A DNA stretch of 64,000 nt from Candidatus Saccharimonadota bacterium (GTDB lineage Bacteria > Patescibacteriota > Saccharimonadia > Saccharimonadales > Saccharimonadaceae). Positions 1-9,047 of this stretch are shown here, piece after piece. The notes below the pieces were generated by a model, which was given only the letters and a program-made list of their open reading frames with translations, was not told the origin of the DNA and did no database searches. The DNA is taken from contig JAUMZP010000003.1 of NCBI GenBank assembly GCA_030528025.1, positions 1-64,000 on the forward strand, given 5' to 3'. The translations under genes were made by a program, and so were the position numbers. How positions within the stretch are numbered: the stretch's first letter is position 1; each line of letters begins with the position of its first letter.

Positions 1-763
1 GCTCGTTCATGTCATAGCAGTGTTTCTCAATCGCTTCGCAGCAGTTCTGGCTGACAGCGAGGAGTGTGGCAGAGTCCATGTCTGGGTCAGCCTTAAGACC
101 CTCAATGCAGATGTCTATTGCTCTCGTGTATTGCTTCATCTCGACGTAGCACGCTGCCATGCGGAATGCGATGTCAGGAACCATTTCACGCGGCGCCTTG
201 GTTAGCGCGCGTTGGAAGCACTCAATACCTTTTTCGTACTTCTTTGTGAAGTAGAATGTGACGCCGCGTACTCGGTAGACATCCACGGTGTCTTCACCGA
301 GCTCATCAAGAACATAGGCCTCGTCTGCATAGTGTTTTGCTTCTCGCCAGTTTTCCTCCGCTAGCTCGATCCATGCAGAGATCACATGGGCGTTGGGGTC
401 GTCACCATGCTCGTTTCGTGCCTTGCGTGCGGCAATGCTGGCCGCTCCGGGGTCGTCAGCGAAGTAGTACGTCCAGGCGCGGCCGATCCAGTCGATATCC
501 TGCTCAGCCACTTCAGGCAGTGCTCGCAGAGAGCGATCGTATGCATCGCGCGAGTCTTCGTTTGAGAACACGTTCGAGGCGTTCTCAATCATCTTGAGCT
601 TTGCTCTCGCCTCTTCGCCGCGGCTGCCGTTTAGTGATGCGCGTTGCCGCCACTGCATGCGGATCTTATTCAACTGCACCTGAATGTCGGGGGTGGCGTC
701 GTCCTTGTCCAGGTTCAGTTCCTGGTAGTAATCGACCACAGCGACAGTCTGCTCATATGCCAT
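1..763 (-). CDS. J-domain-like/TPR protein, partial (runs off the left edge)
   Basis: Read on the minus strand from ATG at 763, this frame stays open to base 1, so at least 254 residues of an unfinished protein are present. Residues about 10-75 resemble a J-domain fold: YYQELNL near the start, a basic stretch RMQWRQRAS, and a closing SRDAYDRSL that matches the usual xxRxxYDxxL end of J domains. The HPD tripeptide needed to stimulate Hsp70 is not visible. From about residue 95 the sequence looks like tetratricopeptide helices, for example KKYEKGIECFQRAL and MKQYTRAIDICIEGL, so it probably binds protein partners in the cytoplasm. Codon use is GC-rich and unlike the genes after 3.2 kb. No clear ribosome-binding site precedes the start. 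The open frame and repeats are seen directly; the J-domain call is inference. Confidence 0.72.
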   Translation of the reverse strand, partial: MAYEQTVAVVDYYQELNLDKDDATPDIQVQLNKIRMQWRQRASLNGSRGEEARAKLKMIENASNVFSNEDSRDAYDRSLRALPEVAEQDIDWIGRAWTYYFADDPGAASIAARKARNEHGDDPNAHVISAWIELAEENWREAKHYADEAYVLDELGEDTVDVYRVRGVTFYFTKKYEKGIECFQRALTKAPREMVPDIAFRMAACYVEMKQYTRAIDICIEGLKADPDMDSATLLAVSQNCCEAIEKHCYDMNE

Positions 764-1383
764 CTCTAGGGTTCCTAACTCAACGATTCGGGATTCGGAG
801 AGGAAAGCAAAGCGAGTGGGAGACGCATCGTTGCGCGCAGGCGCCGGTGCTGTCCTGGCTCGTATTCGCTTGGCGAAACCGAGATTAGTGAGACCGTGGC
901 GTAATAGACCAGTATGAGTGTTGAGACTTAGAAGTAAGACCTACCGAAGGGTGCTGGTGTGTGGTATTGCGCGTACGTTGTGGTGGGCAAGCGTCGTTGT
1001 TGGTGAGGTGGCACAAGTGGTGCTTGCGGATATAGTAGACAATCTCAGAATGCGTAGCGACTGTCGTCAAGTGAGTGCATGCGCCAAAGAGTGCTGGGGT
1101 GACGCCTCGTCTCACAATGTGGTCAATCGATGAAGCGGTAGAAATTGATCTGCGTCAAAGCGGGGTGTTGAGTCATCAATGATTGAAGTGTCTGCCTGGG
1201 AGTATTTGGCTTCATTCTTAGGAGAGGTCTCGCCTGGTGTGCCTGAAAGGTTGGCGAAAGTTTGCTGATTCTCCTGGTGGGGGTGTTGACGTCTTCGAGC
1301 CGTAACTAATCTGTCTGCTGGTGCTGGCCAGCTGCGTCTGCTGGCTTCGTTGTTGAATCATTCGTCGTGATGAGGAGATCGAT
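764..1383. other. 620-base stretch without a convincing gene
   Basis: This lies between the divergent TPR protein (minus) and response regulator (plus) and should hold both promoters. I see no gene-length frame. A 29-codon plus-strand frame at 1180-1269 exists but has no supporting signal. No tRNA, repeat or strong terminator hairpin was recognised. Confidence 0.5.
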
Positions 1384-2022
1384 GTGGATCAGGCGTGCTC
1401 AATCATTGTGGTTGACGACCACGACATCATTGCCAAGGGCTGCCGCCTGGTGTTTGAGGATGCCGGACTGCCGTGGTCGGTGCGCTGGTACGCCAGCCTG
1501 CATGATGTGGAGTGGCCCGATGGCCGGGCGCTGGTGATCCTGGATCTGCGGCTGGAGGACGGCTCGACGCCAACGCAGAACCTGCAGGAGATCGAGCAGC
1601 GCGGCCTGCCCGTCATCGCCTATACGTCAGCGGAGAGCCCGATCCTGGTGCGTGAGGCGATTGCCGGGGGAGTGCTGGCGATCGTGCGTAAGTCCGGGCC
1701 GTCGAGCGACCTGGTGCGAGCGATCCAGGACGCGCTGGACGGCAGGCTGAGCGCCGGCCTGGACTGGGCAGCGGCACTGGATGCTGATGAGGACTTCGTC
1801 GTCGACTACCTGGCGCCGATCGAGGCTGACGTGCTGGCGCACTACGCGGAGGGTGAGAAGTCTGAGACGGTGGCCCGGATTCTGAGCCTGTCGAAGAACA
1901 CCGTCAACACCTACGTGGCACGCATCCGGGACAAGTACCGTGCTGCCGGGCGCCCGGCCGACACCCGCGTGGATCTCTTCCGCCGCGCGGCCGAGGACGG
2001 GCTGGTGAGCTACTATGGCTGA
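1384..2022 (+). CDS. LuxR/NarL-type response regulator
   Basis: A 212-residue two-component response regulator. The N-terminal receiver domain (about 1-120) has the acidic pair in VVDDHD, the phosphorylatable aspartate in VILDLRL, and the conserved lysine in IVRKSG. The C-terminal part (about 140-205) is a LuxR-type helix-turn-helix; the segment SETVARILSLSKNTVNTYV is the DNA-binding helix pair. It should bind DNA when phosphorylated by a sensor kinase. Start is GTG at 1384 with AGGAG eight bases upstream. The stop overlaps an ATG in TATGGCTGA, a typical translational-coupling junction to a sensor gene, but that next frame is broken. GC-rich codon use looks actinobacterial. Two-component systems are scarce in Saccharibacteria, so this gene is foreign or contaminating. 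Confidence 0.85.
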   Translation: MDQACSIIVVDDHDIIAKGCRLVFEDAGLPWSVRWYASLHDVEWPDGRALVILDLRLEDGSTPTQNLQEIEQRGLPVIAYTSAESPILVREAIAGGVLAIVRKSGPSSDLVRAIQDALDGRLSAGLDWAAALDADEDFVVDYLAPIEADVLAHYAEGEKSETVARILSLSKNTVNTYVARIRDKYRAAGRPADTRVDLFRRAAEDGLVSYYG

Positions 2023-2573
2023 CCCGCCTCGGCGGGGATGCTGAGCGAGTCAGTTCCCCCGGTGAGTACCGGCTGCATGTGCGCCGTCTGGTGGCGTTGT
2101 TCGCGGGCCTTGGCGTCCTGGAGATTGGCATTTTGTCGGGCCCAACGGTCTACTTCACCGAGGGTGTGAAGCCGATTGCGGCCGCCATGCTCCTGGCGCC
2201 GATAGTGGTGCTGGCGGTGGTGATAGCCGGCGTGGCGGCGGGCACGATCTATCTGCGCCGCTGTGGGAGGCCTCGGCGAGACTTGCTGCGTAGAGCCGAT
2301 CGGTTGCTCGCCGGCCTGCTCGCAGCACTTCTTGGTGTCTATGTTGCCGTTGCGTGTGTCCTTGCTGCGACCCAGCTACTGCCGATTGCGGCGCCGGGCG
2401 ACGGGCCTCCAGGATGGCGTCGTGCGCCCGGCCAGGGCCCCAGCACCCTCTCGAGGGTGGGGTGGATCTGGGTGAACGACCGGCCCCGCACCCACGTTAC
2501 GAAAGACCTCTACCGTTTTGCGGTAGGTTGTTCCCCTTATCAGCGGTCACTATCGCCCGGCTGCTGCGGGTGA
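2015..2573 (+). pseudogene. Frameshifted, truncated membrane sensor (histidine kinase-like N-terminus)
   Basis: The ATG at 2015 overlaps the regulator stop, but its frame ends after nine codons at a TGA. The neighbouring frame beginning within GDAERVSSPGEYRLHVRR then runs on to 2573, which suggests a one-base shift in the G-rich run near 2033. The continuing frame encodes three hydrophobic segments (around VALFAGLGVLEIGIL, IVVLAVVIAGVAAG and AALLGVYVAVACVLAATQ). After about 2400 it becomes low-quality sequence with no HisKA or HATPase motifs. The likely origin is the partner kinase of the upstream regulator, reduced to its membrane part. The frame break and hydrophobic segments are seen; the kinase identity comes only from position and topology. 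Confidence 0.55.
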
Positions 2574-2853
2574 CAACACCCCCGGATCATTAGAAGACAG
2601 GGGCAAGACATCATGCCCACAGCAGCTGGCCCAGCCCCGGACCACCCGGGACCACCAACAAGGTAACGGGGAGCCGGACATCAGCAGACTTTTCAGGACA
2701 AGGGATTGAGTAGTCCCCACTCATCGTCCTTGTGGAGCCTGCGTTCCCATCCCGACCAGATATTAATTCCCATCAAACTGGTTCAGCCGCTATATCCCAC
2801 TGACTTCGCTAACCTCTGACTGCACCCAGCGCCCACACCGGACAACCTCCTGT

Positions 2854-3060
2854 TCACCGGCATGCCGGAGGGCATATATCCTCAATAAATTCCCTGATGC
2901 CATCCTCCGTTGATTTGGTGTCCATAGTTTTACCAAGTTCCTTGCGGGCTAAAGAGCTGAGTACTCTACCTGGACCGCACTCGACCTGAGTCCTAACTTC
3001 AAGCTCCTGCATCACATGGAGAGTTTCTCTCCAACGAACTCTTCCTGTAAGAAGGTGAGG
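2854..3060 (-). pseudogene. fabD: C-terminal remnant of malonyl-CoA:ACP transacylase-like gene
   Basis: The minus strand encodes LTGRVRWRETL, then VECGPGRVLSSLARKELGK and a normal TGA stop at 2854. The pattern xLTxxVRWxET followed by ExGPGxVLxxLxxK is the end of the FabD acyltransferase fold. Only about 65-68 of the usual 300 residues remain; the catalytic GHSxG and histidine regions are missing. Going upstream the frame dissolves into AT-rich sequence around 3070-3110. Its codon use is less GC-rich than the regulator at 1384, so it may come from a different donor. Saccharibacteria generally lack fatty-acid synthesis, so a lone stub is out of place. It could also be the end of a polyketide-type acyltransferase. 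Confidence 0.6.
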
Positions 3061-3213
3061 AGGGGCGGCCAGTTGTTTGTGTTGATAATATAATGATAAT
3101 ATAATTTTACACTAAGAATAAAATCTATTGAGCGTAATGAATGCTTGATAGCCCCAACAGACGAAACAAGCAAGATAATAACCTAAACTTATTGATATAG
3201 TAAAGGAGAAGCA

Positions 3214-3744
3214 ATGAGCCAACAGTTAGAACGAGAGCGCACATTCCTCGCAAAAGAGCTGCCGCAAGAAATCAAAACAACCAAGCCAACTCGCATTGTT
3301 GATATCTATATCCCAGACATGCCAGCACATTCTCACCTTCGTCTCAGACAAAACGGCAAAACATATGAAATCACCAAGAAGACCTCCGTTGCAGTAGGTG
3401 ATGCGTCCGAGCACATTGAGGAAACCATCCCTTTGACAGAGGAAGAATTCGCAGCACTCTCACGTTGCAGTGCAAAGCGCGTTGCAAAGGACCGCTACCG
3501 CGTCGTGATTGATGGCACACTCGCCGAAATTGATATATTTATCGAGGATCTGGCTGGGCTTGTGCTGATAGATTTTGAGTTTAGTACAGAAGCCGAGAAG
3601 GATGATTTTACTCCACCAAGCATTGCCCTTGCCGACGTCACACAGGAGGATTTCATCGCTGGAGGTCTACTCGCCGGCAAGACATACGATACCATTGCGC
3701 CAGAGCTTGCGCGGTTTTGCTATAAAAAGCTTAATAAAGAGTAG
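3214..3744 (+). CDS. CYTH-domain protein (triphosphate tunnel phosphatase family)
   Basis: A 176-residue protein with the CYTH pattern: the N-terminal charged ERERTF strand (variant of ExExK), a basic strand LRLRQNGKTYEITKK around residues 40-55, and acidic strands VIDGTLAEIDIFIEDLAG and LIDFEFSTE that would line the beta tunnel. Family members bind and hydrolyse triphosphate compounds such as thiamine triphosphate, inorganic triphosphate or ATP with divalent metal; the substrate here cannot be told. ATG follows AAAGGAG with normal spacing. It is the first gene after the compositional change at the left edge and has its own terminator. Confidence 0.8.
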   Translation: MSQQLERERTFLAKELPQEIKTTKPTRIVDIYIPDMPAHSHLRLRQNGKTYEITKKTSVAVGDASEHIEETIPLTEEEFAALSRCSAKRVAKDRYRVVIDGTLAEIDIFIEDLAGLVLIDFEFSTEAEKDDFTPPSIALADVTQEDFIAGGLLAGKTYDTIAPELARFCYKKLNKE

Positions 3745-3769
3745 TTCTAGTTTATTCGTCATTCACTAT

Positions 3770-3801
3770 AAAAATACCCACCCTGCTAGGTGAGTATTTT
3801 T
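3770..3801 (+). terminator. Hairpin terminator between CYTH and HAD genes
   Basis: Arms AAAAATACCCACC and GGTGAGTATTTTT pair with one mismatch around a six-base loop. It lies between convergent genes and has A and T flanks, so it can serve both strands. Confidence 0.8.
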
Positions 3802-3850
3802 ATATACCACAAGTTTTCGCTCTTTTGGTCAGTCTATGAAATAAAGGTTC

Positions 3851-4609
3851 TTACTCCGTTACACCCAAAATCCCATCCAGAGCATAGGCGGTTGTTTCCC
3901 AGCCATTGACGGCAATGCTGTCGATGCCCATCGCGCGGACTGGGTAGTCGTTACCCCCTTCTTCGATCTTATCACCAAAGAAGAGGACTTCGTTTTTTTC
4001 TAGCCCATTAGCTTCAAGCAGCTTCTTCATGCCATAGGCTTTGTCGATGCCAGGACGGGTAATGTCGGTGCTGGTAGTGCCGCCAATACGCACTTCGAGG
4101 CCAGGCAGCTGTGCCGCTACTTTATCGCGGTAAATTGGCCGGATATCCTTGTATTTCTCTGCCCAGGCGTATTTTTCCTCTGGAGTGGCCTGCTGTCCCA
4201 AGGCAGATATAGTAATCTGGCTCTGACGATCCTCGATAATCTCACCTGCTGGGTGCTCACACCAGATCCCCATCTCCCGTGCAGTCGACTCAAGCACACT
4301 CACGATTTGCGCCTTTTGCTCATCCGTCAGATCCTCAGCATACTGCAACTGCCATTCGCCTGCGTGCGGGTCGAAACGATAATAGCGCGTACCACACGTC
4401 GGCATAGCGTGAAACTTAGCCAGTAATTCGGGTGATACATCAAGGCGGCTAGTCACCTGCTTTTGGATCTGCTTGAAGTCTCCACCAGTGATGACACATA
4501 CATCATACTTCTCCAGTAAGCGCCCCAGCAGAGCCGCCATCCGGTCGCTCACGGGCGACTTCGTTACTGCTAACGTATCGTCTAGATCAAATGCAACCAA
4601 TTTTTTCAT
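3851..4609 (-). CDS. HAD-superfamily phosphatase (phosphomannomutase-like cap)
   Basis: A 252-residue haloacid dehalogenase enzyme. Motif I is DLDDTL near residue 8 (nucleophile and general acid aspartates). Motif II is the VITGG region near 40. Motif IV is GDKIEEGGNDYPV near 218-230, where the acidic residues bind magnesium. The EGGND form is typical of subfamily IIB members related to eukaryotic phosphomannomutase, so a sugar-phosphate phosphatase or mutase role is plausible, but the substrate is not shown by sequence. AGAGGAG precedes the ATG. It points toward the CYTH gene and shares its terminator. Confidence 0.8.
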   Translation of the reverse strand: MKKLVAFDLDDTLAVTKSPVSDRMAALLGRLLEKYDVCVITGGDFKQIQKQVTSRLDVSPELLAKFHAMPTCGTRYYRFDPHAGEWQLQYAEDLTDEQKAQIVSVLESTAREMGIWCEHPAGEIIEDRQSQITISALGQQATPEEKYAWAEKYKDIRPIYRDKVAAQLPGLEVRIGGTTSTDITRPGIDKAYGMKKLLEANGLEKNEVLFFGDKIEEGGNDYPVRAMGIDSIAVNGWETTAYALDGILGVTE

Positions 4610-4730
4610 GACAAATTCTCCTCTTGTAGCTAATTAATGTGCCATTATCATACCATAAAATATGACAAATACATAATAGAATAATCGGTCGCTACCATTC
4701 TACCGAGCGCAAGCCACCGGCACCATCCAT

Positions 4731-5939
4731 CTATCGTACAAGCACGAAGCTATTTTTGCCTTTTTTGATCAAGCTTGGGCTGGTCGCTGGTTGATCACTG
4801 GTGATTTTTGCACCGTCAAGGCTAATGGCATTGTTTTTGATGAGGCGGCGTGCTTCGCCATTGCTAGCGCAGACCTCAGCCTCCACCAGAGCGGTCACCA
4901 CTGATTGAGGTGAGACGGTTGGGATCTCGTCAGCCAGCGCATCAAGATCTTCCTCACGCAGTGTCGATAGGTCATTGTCACCAAAGAGCACACTGGTTAC
5001 TCGCTCCACACTCTCGCGGCGCTCATGGCCATGGACGATATCGGTTACTTCTCGTGCGAGAGCCTTTTGTAGGGTGCGCGTGCCAGGGTTAGCGCGGTGG
5101 GTGTCGATTAATGTTTCGATAGTTGCTTGATCAAGTAACGTGTAGATCTTGATCAAGTCTTCGCTCGTCTCGTCATCGCAGTTGAGCCAAAATTGATAAA
5201 ATTTGTATGGGCTCGTCAGTGCTGGGTCAAGCCAGACTGCACCACCTTCCGACTTGCCGAATTTCACTCCTGTCTGCTTATTAATCACGAGCGGTGCCGT
5301 CAAGACATGAGCTTCACCGCCCTCGAGCTTACGAATGAGCGACACGCCTGTCACGCTATTACCCCATTGGTCGGCACCAGCCAATTGCAGCGTCGCACCC
5401 TTCTCGCGGTACAGATGCAAGAAGTCATAGCCTTGAATCAGTGCATAGCTAAATTCACCATAGCTAATGCCTGCCCCGCCTTCGCCGATCCGTTGCTGCA
5501 CAAAATCGCGGTCGAGTAGCTGCGTCATACTCACATGCTTACCGATCTGGTGCAAAAAATCGACATAATTAACATGAGCAAACCAATCGGCATTATTAAC
5601 TACCGCAAAATTCTGGCCGCGAAATATCTGTCGAAATTGCGCCGTCAAGCCCTCAACACTACGTGCTACCGTTTCAGCATTGCGGAGATCACGCTCTTGC
5701 TTTTTACCGTCTGGGTCGCCAATCATCCCGGTTGCGCCTCCCACAAGCAACAGTGGCGTGTGTCCATGGTCGATGAAGTGCCGGCATAGCATCATAACGG
5801 CTAAGTTGCCAATTGTCATGCTCGGTGCACTCGGGTCAACGCCGATGTAGAAAGTGCGTGGCTCATTGATGTCATTGATATCAGCAAACGTCGTTTGGTT
5901 AATGAATCCGCGCCAGGTTAGTTCTTCTGCTAAGGTCAT
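4731..5939 (-). CDS. tyrS: Tyrosyl-tRNA synthetase
   Basis: Attaches tyrosine to its tRNA in the cytoplasm. The 402-residue length fits bacterial TyrRS. The Rossmann domain carries the HIGH-equivalent in DPSAPSMTIGNL (about 33-45) and the KMSKS-equivalent KFGKSEGGA (about 227-235). The tyrosine-binding segment GYDFLHLY and the QWGNS element are present. The last 65 residues form an S4-type RNA-binding domain (NGEARRLIKNNAISLDG). The ATG at 5939 follows GGAGGAC. No T-box leader was seen in the roughly 160 bases between it and the divergent penicillin-binding protein gene. Confidence 0.97.
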   Translation of the reverse strand: MTLAEELTWRGFINQTTFADINDINEPRTFYIGVDPSAPSMTIGNLAVMMLCRHFIDHGHTPLLLVGGATGMIGDPDGKKQERDLRNAETVARSVEGLTAQFRQIFRGQNFAVVNNADWFAHVNYVDFLHQIGKHVSMTQLLDRDFVQQRIGEGGAGISYGEFSYALIQGYDFLHLYREKGATLQLAGADQWGNSVTGVSLIRKLEGGEAHVLTAPLVINKQTGVKFGKSEGGAVWLDPALTSPYKFYQFWLNCDDETSEDLIKIYTLLDQATIETLIDTHRANPGTRTLQKALAREVTDIVHGHERRESVERVTSVLFGDNDLSTLREEDLDALADEIPTVSPQSVVTALVEAEVCASNGEARRLIKNNAISLDGAKITSDQPATSPSLIKKGKNSFVLVR

Positions 5940-6058
5940 GTGTCCTCCACTCTTGCTTTTTCTTATGCTCGTGTATTGCTATTATTTTAGCACGAAATAG
6001 CGTGAAGTAGCGGGGCTGCGCCGCAGGAAAAGACTAGCCCTACCCACCTACATAATGC

Positions 6059-6064
6059 TATAAT
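6059..6064 (+). promoter_or_regulatory. -10 box for the penicillin-binding protein gene
   Basis: TATAAT lies 37 bases before the GTG start and leaves room for a short leader containing AGAGGA. No good -35 box is seen. Confidence 0.5.
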
Positions 6065-6101
6065 GCAGAGGAATATTGCGTGTTAGAGGAAATAAGAGAT
6101 C

Positions 6102-8774
6102 GTGGTTAAAAATAATTTATCACATCGAGTTAGCGTCTACTCCAACCTTGCAGCCAAGCGCCGCACCAAAAAAGACGCCGAAGCCCGCCGCAGAGCGGAG
6201 TACTTGGCAAGCCTACCCAAGCAGCCTCTCAAACGGCTACTCTATCGCTTGCATCCACGCCGCGTGGCACAATTCTTATTTAGCAAGCGTGGGGCTTATG
6301 CCATCCTCAAGGTAGTTGGTGGGTTTTTCCTCGTGCTCGCCCTTATTATCGCTGGACTCTTCACCTACTATCGCAAAGACCTCGATGCAATTCGCCCAGG
6401 CGAGATAGACAAACGCGTCCAGACCACTGTTACCAAATATCTCGACCGTAGTGGCCAGCTCCTCTGGGAGGATAAAGGTAGCGGCGACTACAAGCTCGTG
6501 GTCGATGGCAACCAGATTAGCGACTACGTCAAGAAGGCAACGATCGCCGTGGAAGACCGTGATTTTTATAACCACCACGGTATTAGCCTGGCTGGTATTT
6601 CTCGCGCATTCCTGAGCAACTCACAGGGTAATGCCGTACAGGGTGGCTCAACACTGACGCAGCAGCTCGTCAAGCAAGCCTTCTTCGAGAAGAGCGAAAT
6701 CGAAAAACGCGGCCTCGATGGTATACCGCGCAAGATCAAGGAGGTGATCCTCTCGATTGAGGTCGAGCGTATGTACAATAAAGATCAAATCCTGAATCTC
6801 TACCTCAACGAAGCATCATACGGTGGCCGTCGTAATGGTGTTGAGTCGGCTGCGCGCACCTACTTCCAGAAACCAGCTAAGGACCTAACACTAGCCGAAT
6901 CAGCACTGCTTGCCGGCATTCCTAACAGCCCTGGGCTCTACAACCCGTACAACACCGCTGGCAATACCGCGCTTATCGCTCGCCAACACAAGGTGCTTGA
7001 TAGTATGGTAGAGATGAATTATATCACCAAAGCACAAGCCGCAGAAGCTAAGAAGGTCGCTGTTCTTGATACCATCAAACCAATGGCGGACCAACTCGCC
7101 GATATCAAGGCACCGCACTTCGTCCTGATGGTGCGCGACCAGCTCGAAAAAGAACTGGGCAAGTCAACAGTCGGCAAAGGCGGCCTCACCGTTACAACCA
7201 CGCTTGACTCGACACTCCAAGGTAAGCTTGAGAGCCGAATGGAGAGCATGTTTAATGGCAAACTCACGAACTCCAACTGTGGTAATACCAACTGCGCAAC
7301 CTATGCTGGCTTTACCAATGGCGCAGCCGCTATCGAAGATAATAAATCTGGTCAGATCATAGCACTGGTTGGAAGTCGTGGCTTTAACCACGCTGGTTAT
7401 GGGCAAGACAATGCCGCCACCGCCTTTATCCAGCCTGGCTCGTCTATCAAGCCACTGGTCTACGCTCAGCTCTTCCAAAACAAGGGCAATGGCAAGACCA
7501 ACTATGGGAGTGGCTCTGTCCTCTCCGACTCAAAGATCAGCTTTGGCAGTTGGACACCACAAAACGCTGATGGTAAGTTCCAAAACAACATTAACCTCCG
7601 CCAAGCTCTTGCTCGCTCGCGCAACATCCCCGCCATCAAGGCTATGCAAGAAAACGAGCGCAATAGGCGCGGCAGTACCTGGCAAACCATTCGCGAGATG
7701 GGCGACAGTGCTTACTGCACCCAGGGTGCAGATGCCCAAGCTGGCCTATCGAGCTCCATCGGTAGCTGTGGCACACGCCTCGTCGATCACGTCAATGCCA
7801 TCGCATCTTTGGCGCGGATGGGTACCTACACCCCACAATCAACGGTTCTCAAAGTGACTAATAGCACTGGCCAAGTCCTTAAGCAGTACACAGCCTCTAC
7901 CAAACAGGTGATCGATCAGCAAGCTGCCTACATCGTCAACGATATCCTCGGCGACTCCAGTGCACGGGCCAACCTCGGTGGCGGGCAAGACTACATGCCA
8001 CAAATGAACCGCCTCAAGGCAAAGACCGCTGTCAAGACCGGTACATCAAACTCCGAGGTCAACGGCAAGGTGGTAGCAAAGGATATTTGGACAGTCGGCT
8101 ATACCCCAGCACTGTCGATGGCTGTTTGGCTAGGCAACTCTGATACGTCACCACTTCGTAATGGTAACTCACTCATCCCCGCTATGCTGCTCGATTATAC
8201 CATGGCCGATGCTACGCAATACTACGTTAGCCAAAACAAAGCGTCGTACAGCGATTGGTTCTCTGCTCCGAGCGGTATCCAACGAATCAACAACGAAGTC
8301 TACCCATCGTATTACAATAAAAACTCCAACCGCAGTAGCAACACAATGTCATTCGATCGGGTATCTAAGAAAAAAGCCACAAGCTGCACACCAGAGTCAG
8401 CCCGCGTTGACATCCCTGTCACTCGGTCAAAGGACTCCTCAGGCAAAGAGACTGTTTCGGCTCAAGATGGCTATGATGCAACCAGTAATGACGACACTCA
8501 TCGCTGTACCGACTCAAAACCAAGTGTTTCTGTCGCCGTAAGCTCTAGTGGGCAATCGGCGACGGTATACTACCGGCAGGGTAGTCACCCACTTCAACAG
8601 TTAGAGGTGAAGGTGGGTGACCAGCTCGTTGGCACACGTCAGGTCAACAGCGATGGCGACACTAACGTCTCTATCCCCTCCTCTGCTGGCAAAAACTTCA
8701 CCGTGACTGCCACATTGACAGACAGCGTATACTACAGTGACAAAAACACCGCTCACGGCCAGCGAACAAGCTAG
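6102..8774 (+). CDS. Class A penicillin-binding protein (PBP1A-like)
   Basis: A bifunctional peptidoglycan synthase of 890 residues: glycosyltransferase plus transpeptidase, anchored in the membrane and acting outside. A basic cytoplasmic tail precedes one membrane segment near residues 70-90. The GT51 domain has the catalytic glutamate in VEDRDFYNHHG (about 148) and QGGSTLTQQLVKQ (about 180). The transpeptidase domain has the SxxK serine in PGSSIKP (about 447), the SxN in ARSRN (about 508) and KTGTSN (about 645). A Ser/Asn-rich region and a small beta-rich tail follow. Start is GTG at 6102 preceded by AGAGGA. As this may be the main wall polymerase of a reduced genome, beta-lactam sensitivity would be expected. 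Confidence 0.95.
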   Translation: MVKNNLSHRVSVYSNLAAKRRTKKDAEARRRAEYLASLPKQPLKRLLYRLHPRRVAQFLFSKRGAYAILKVVGGFFLVLALIIAGLFTYYRKDLDAIRPGEIDKRVQTTVTKYLDRSGQLLWEDKGSGDYKLVVDGNQISDYVKKATIAVEDRDFYNHHGISLAGISRAFLSNSQGNAVQGGSTLTQQLVKQAFFEKSEIEKRGLDGIPRKIKEVILSIEVERMYNKDQILNLYLNEASYGGRRNGVESAARTYFQKPAKDLTLAESALLAGIPNSPGLYNPYNTAGNTALIARQHKVLDSMVEMNYITKAQAAEAKKVAVLDTIKPMADQLADIKAPHFVLMVRDQLEKELGKSTVGKGGLTVTTTLDSTLQGKLESRMESMFNGKLTNSNCGNTNCATYAGFTNGAAAIEDNKSGQIIALVGSRGFNHAGYGQDNAATAFIQPGSSIKPLVYAQLFQNKGNGKTNYGSGSVLSDSKISFGSWTPQNADGKFQNNINLRQALARSRNIPAIKAMQENERNRRGSTWQTIREMGDSAYCTQGADAQAGLSSSIGSCGTRLVDHVNAIASLARMGTYTPQSTVLKVTNSTGQVLKQYTASTKQVIDQQAAYIVNDILGDSSARANLGGGQDYMPQMNRLKAKTAVKTGTSNSEVNGKVVAKDIWTVGYTPALSMAVWLGNSDTSPLRNGNSLIPAMLLDYTMADATQYYVSQNKASYSDWFSAPSGIQRINNEVYPSYYNKNSNRSSNTMSFDRVSKKKATSCTPESARVDIPVTRSKDSSGKETVSAQDGYDATSNDDTHRCTDSKPSVSVAVSSSGQSATVYYRQGSHPLQQLEVKVGDQLVGTRQVNSDGDTNVSIPSSAGKNFTVTATLTDSVYYSDKNTAHGQRTS

Positions 8775-8804
8775 TGCATCTTTAACAGAGAATAGTTATA
8801 ATAC

Positions 8805-8830
8805 CCTGCACCTACGGTTGCAGGATTTTT
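8805..8830 (+). terminator. Terminator of the penicillin-binding protein gene
   Basis: CCTGCA and TGCAGG pair around an eight-base loop and are followed by ATTTTT. It sits 30 bases after the stop codon. Confidence 0.75.
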
Positions 8831-9047
8831 CATAATGGAGGATTTGTTGCTATGCTCAGAATTGCACTGCCTTTGTTCGAGTAGCATGTAGTCACTTGTA
8901 ACATAAGACTTATTTTGCAATGAGGATACAGTGGTTTGAGGTCTAAGATGAGAGTATGACGTGTCTAATATTGTAGTCCAGATAATAACTCTAGCCTATT
9001 TGAGATACAGCCAAATTAGGATTCACAACCACATAAGAAAGTGAGGG

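Noticed and set aside
1180-1269. 29-codon plus-strand frame in the left intergenic region
   Set aside because: It is short, lacks a ribosome-binding site, and nothing else supports coding.
8852-8884. Ten-codon frame reading MLRIALPLFE behind GGAGG, like the first residues of HisG
   Set aside because: It is too short to be a gene, and the resemblance could be chance.
8831-9047. tRNA search in this and the other intergenic gaps
   Set aside because: No cloverleaf with a GTTCRANNC T-loop was found in any gap by eye. A tRNAscan run would be decisive.
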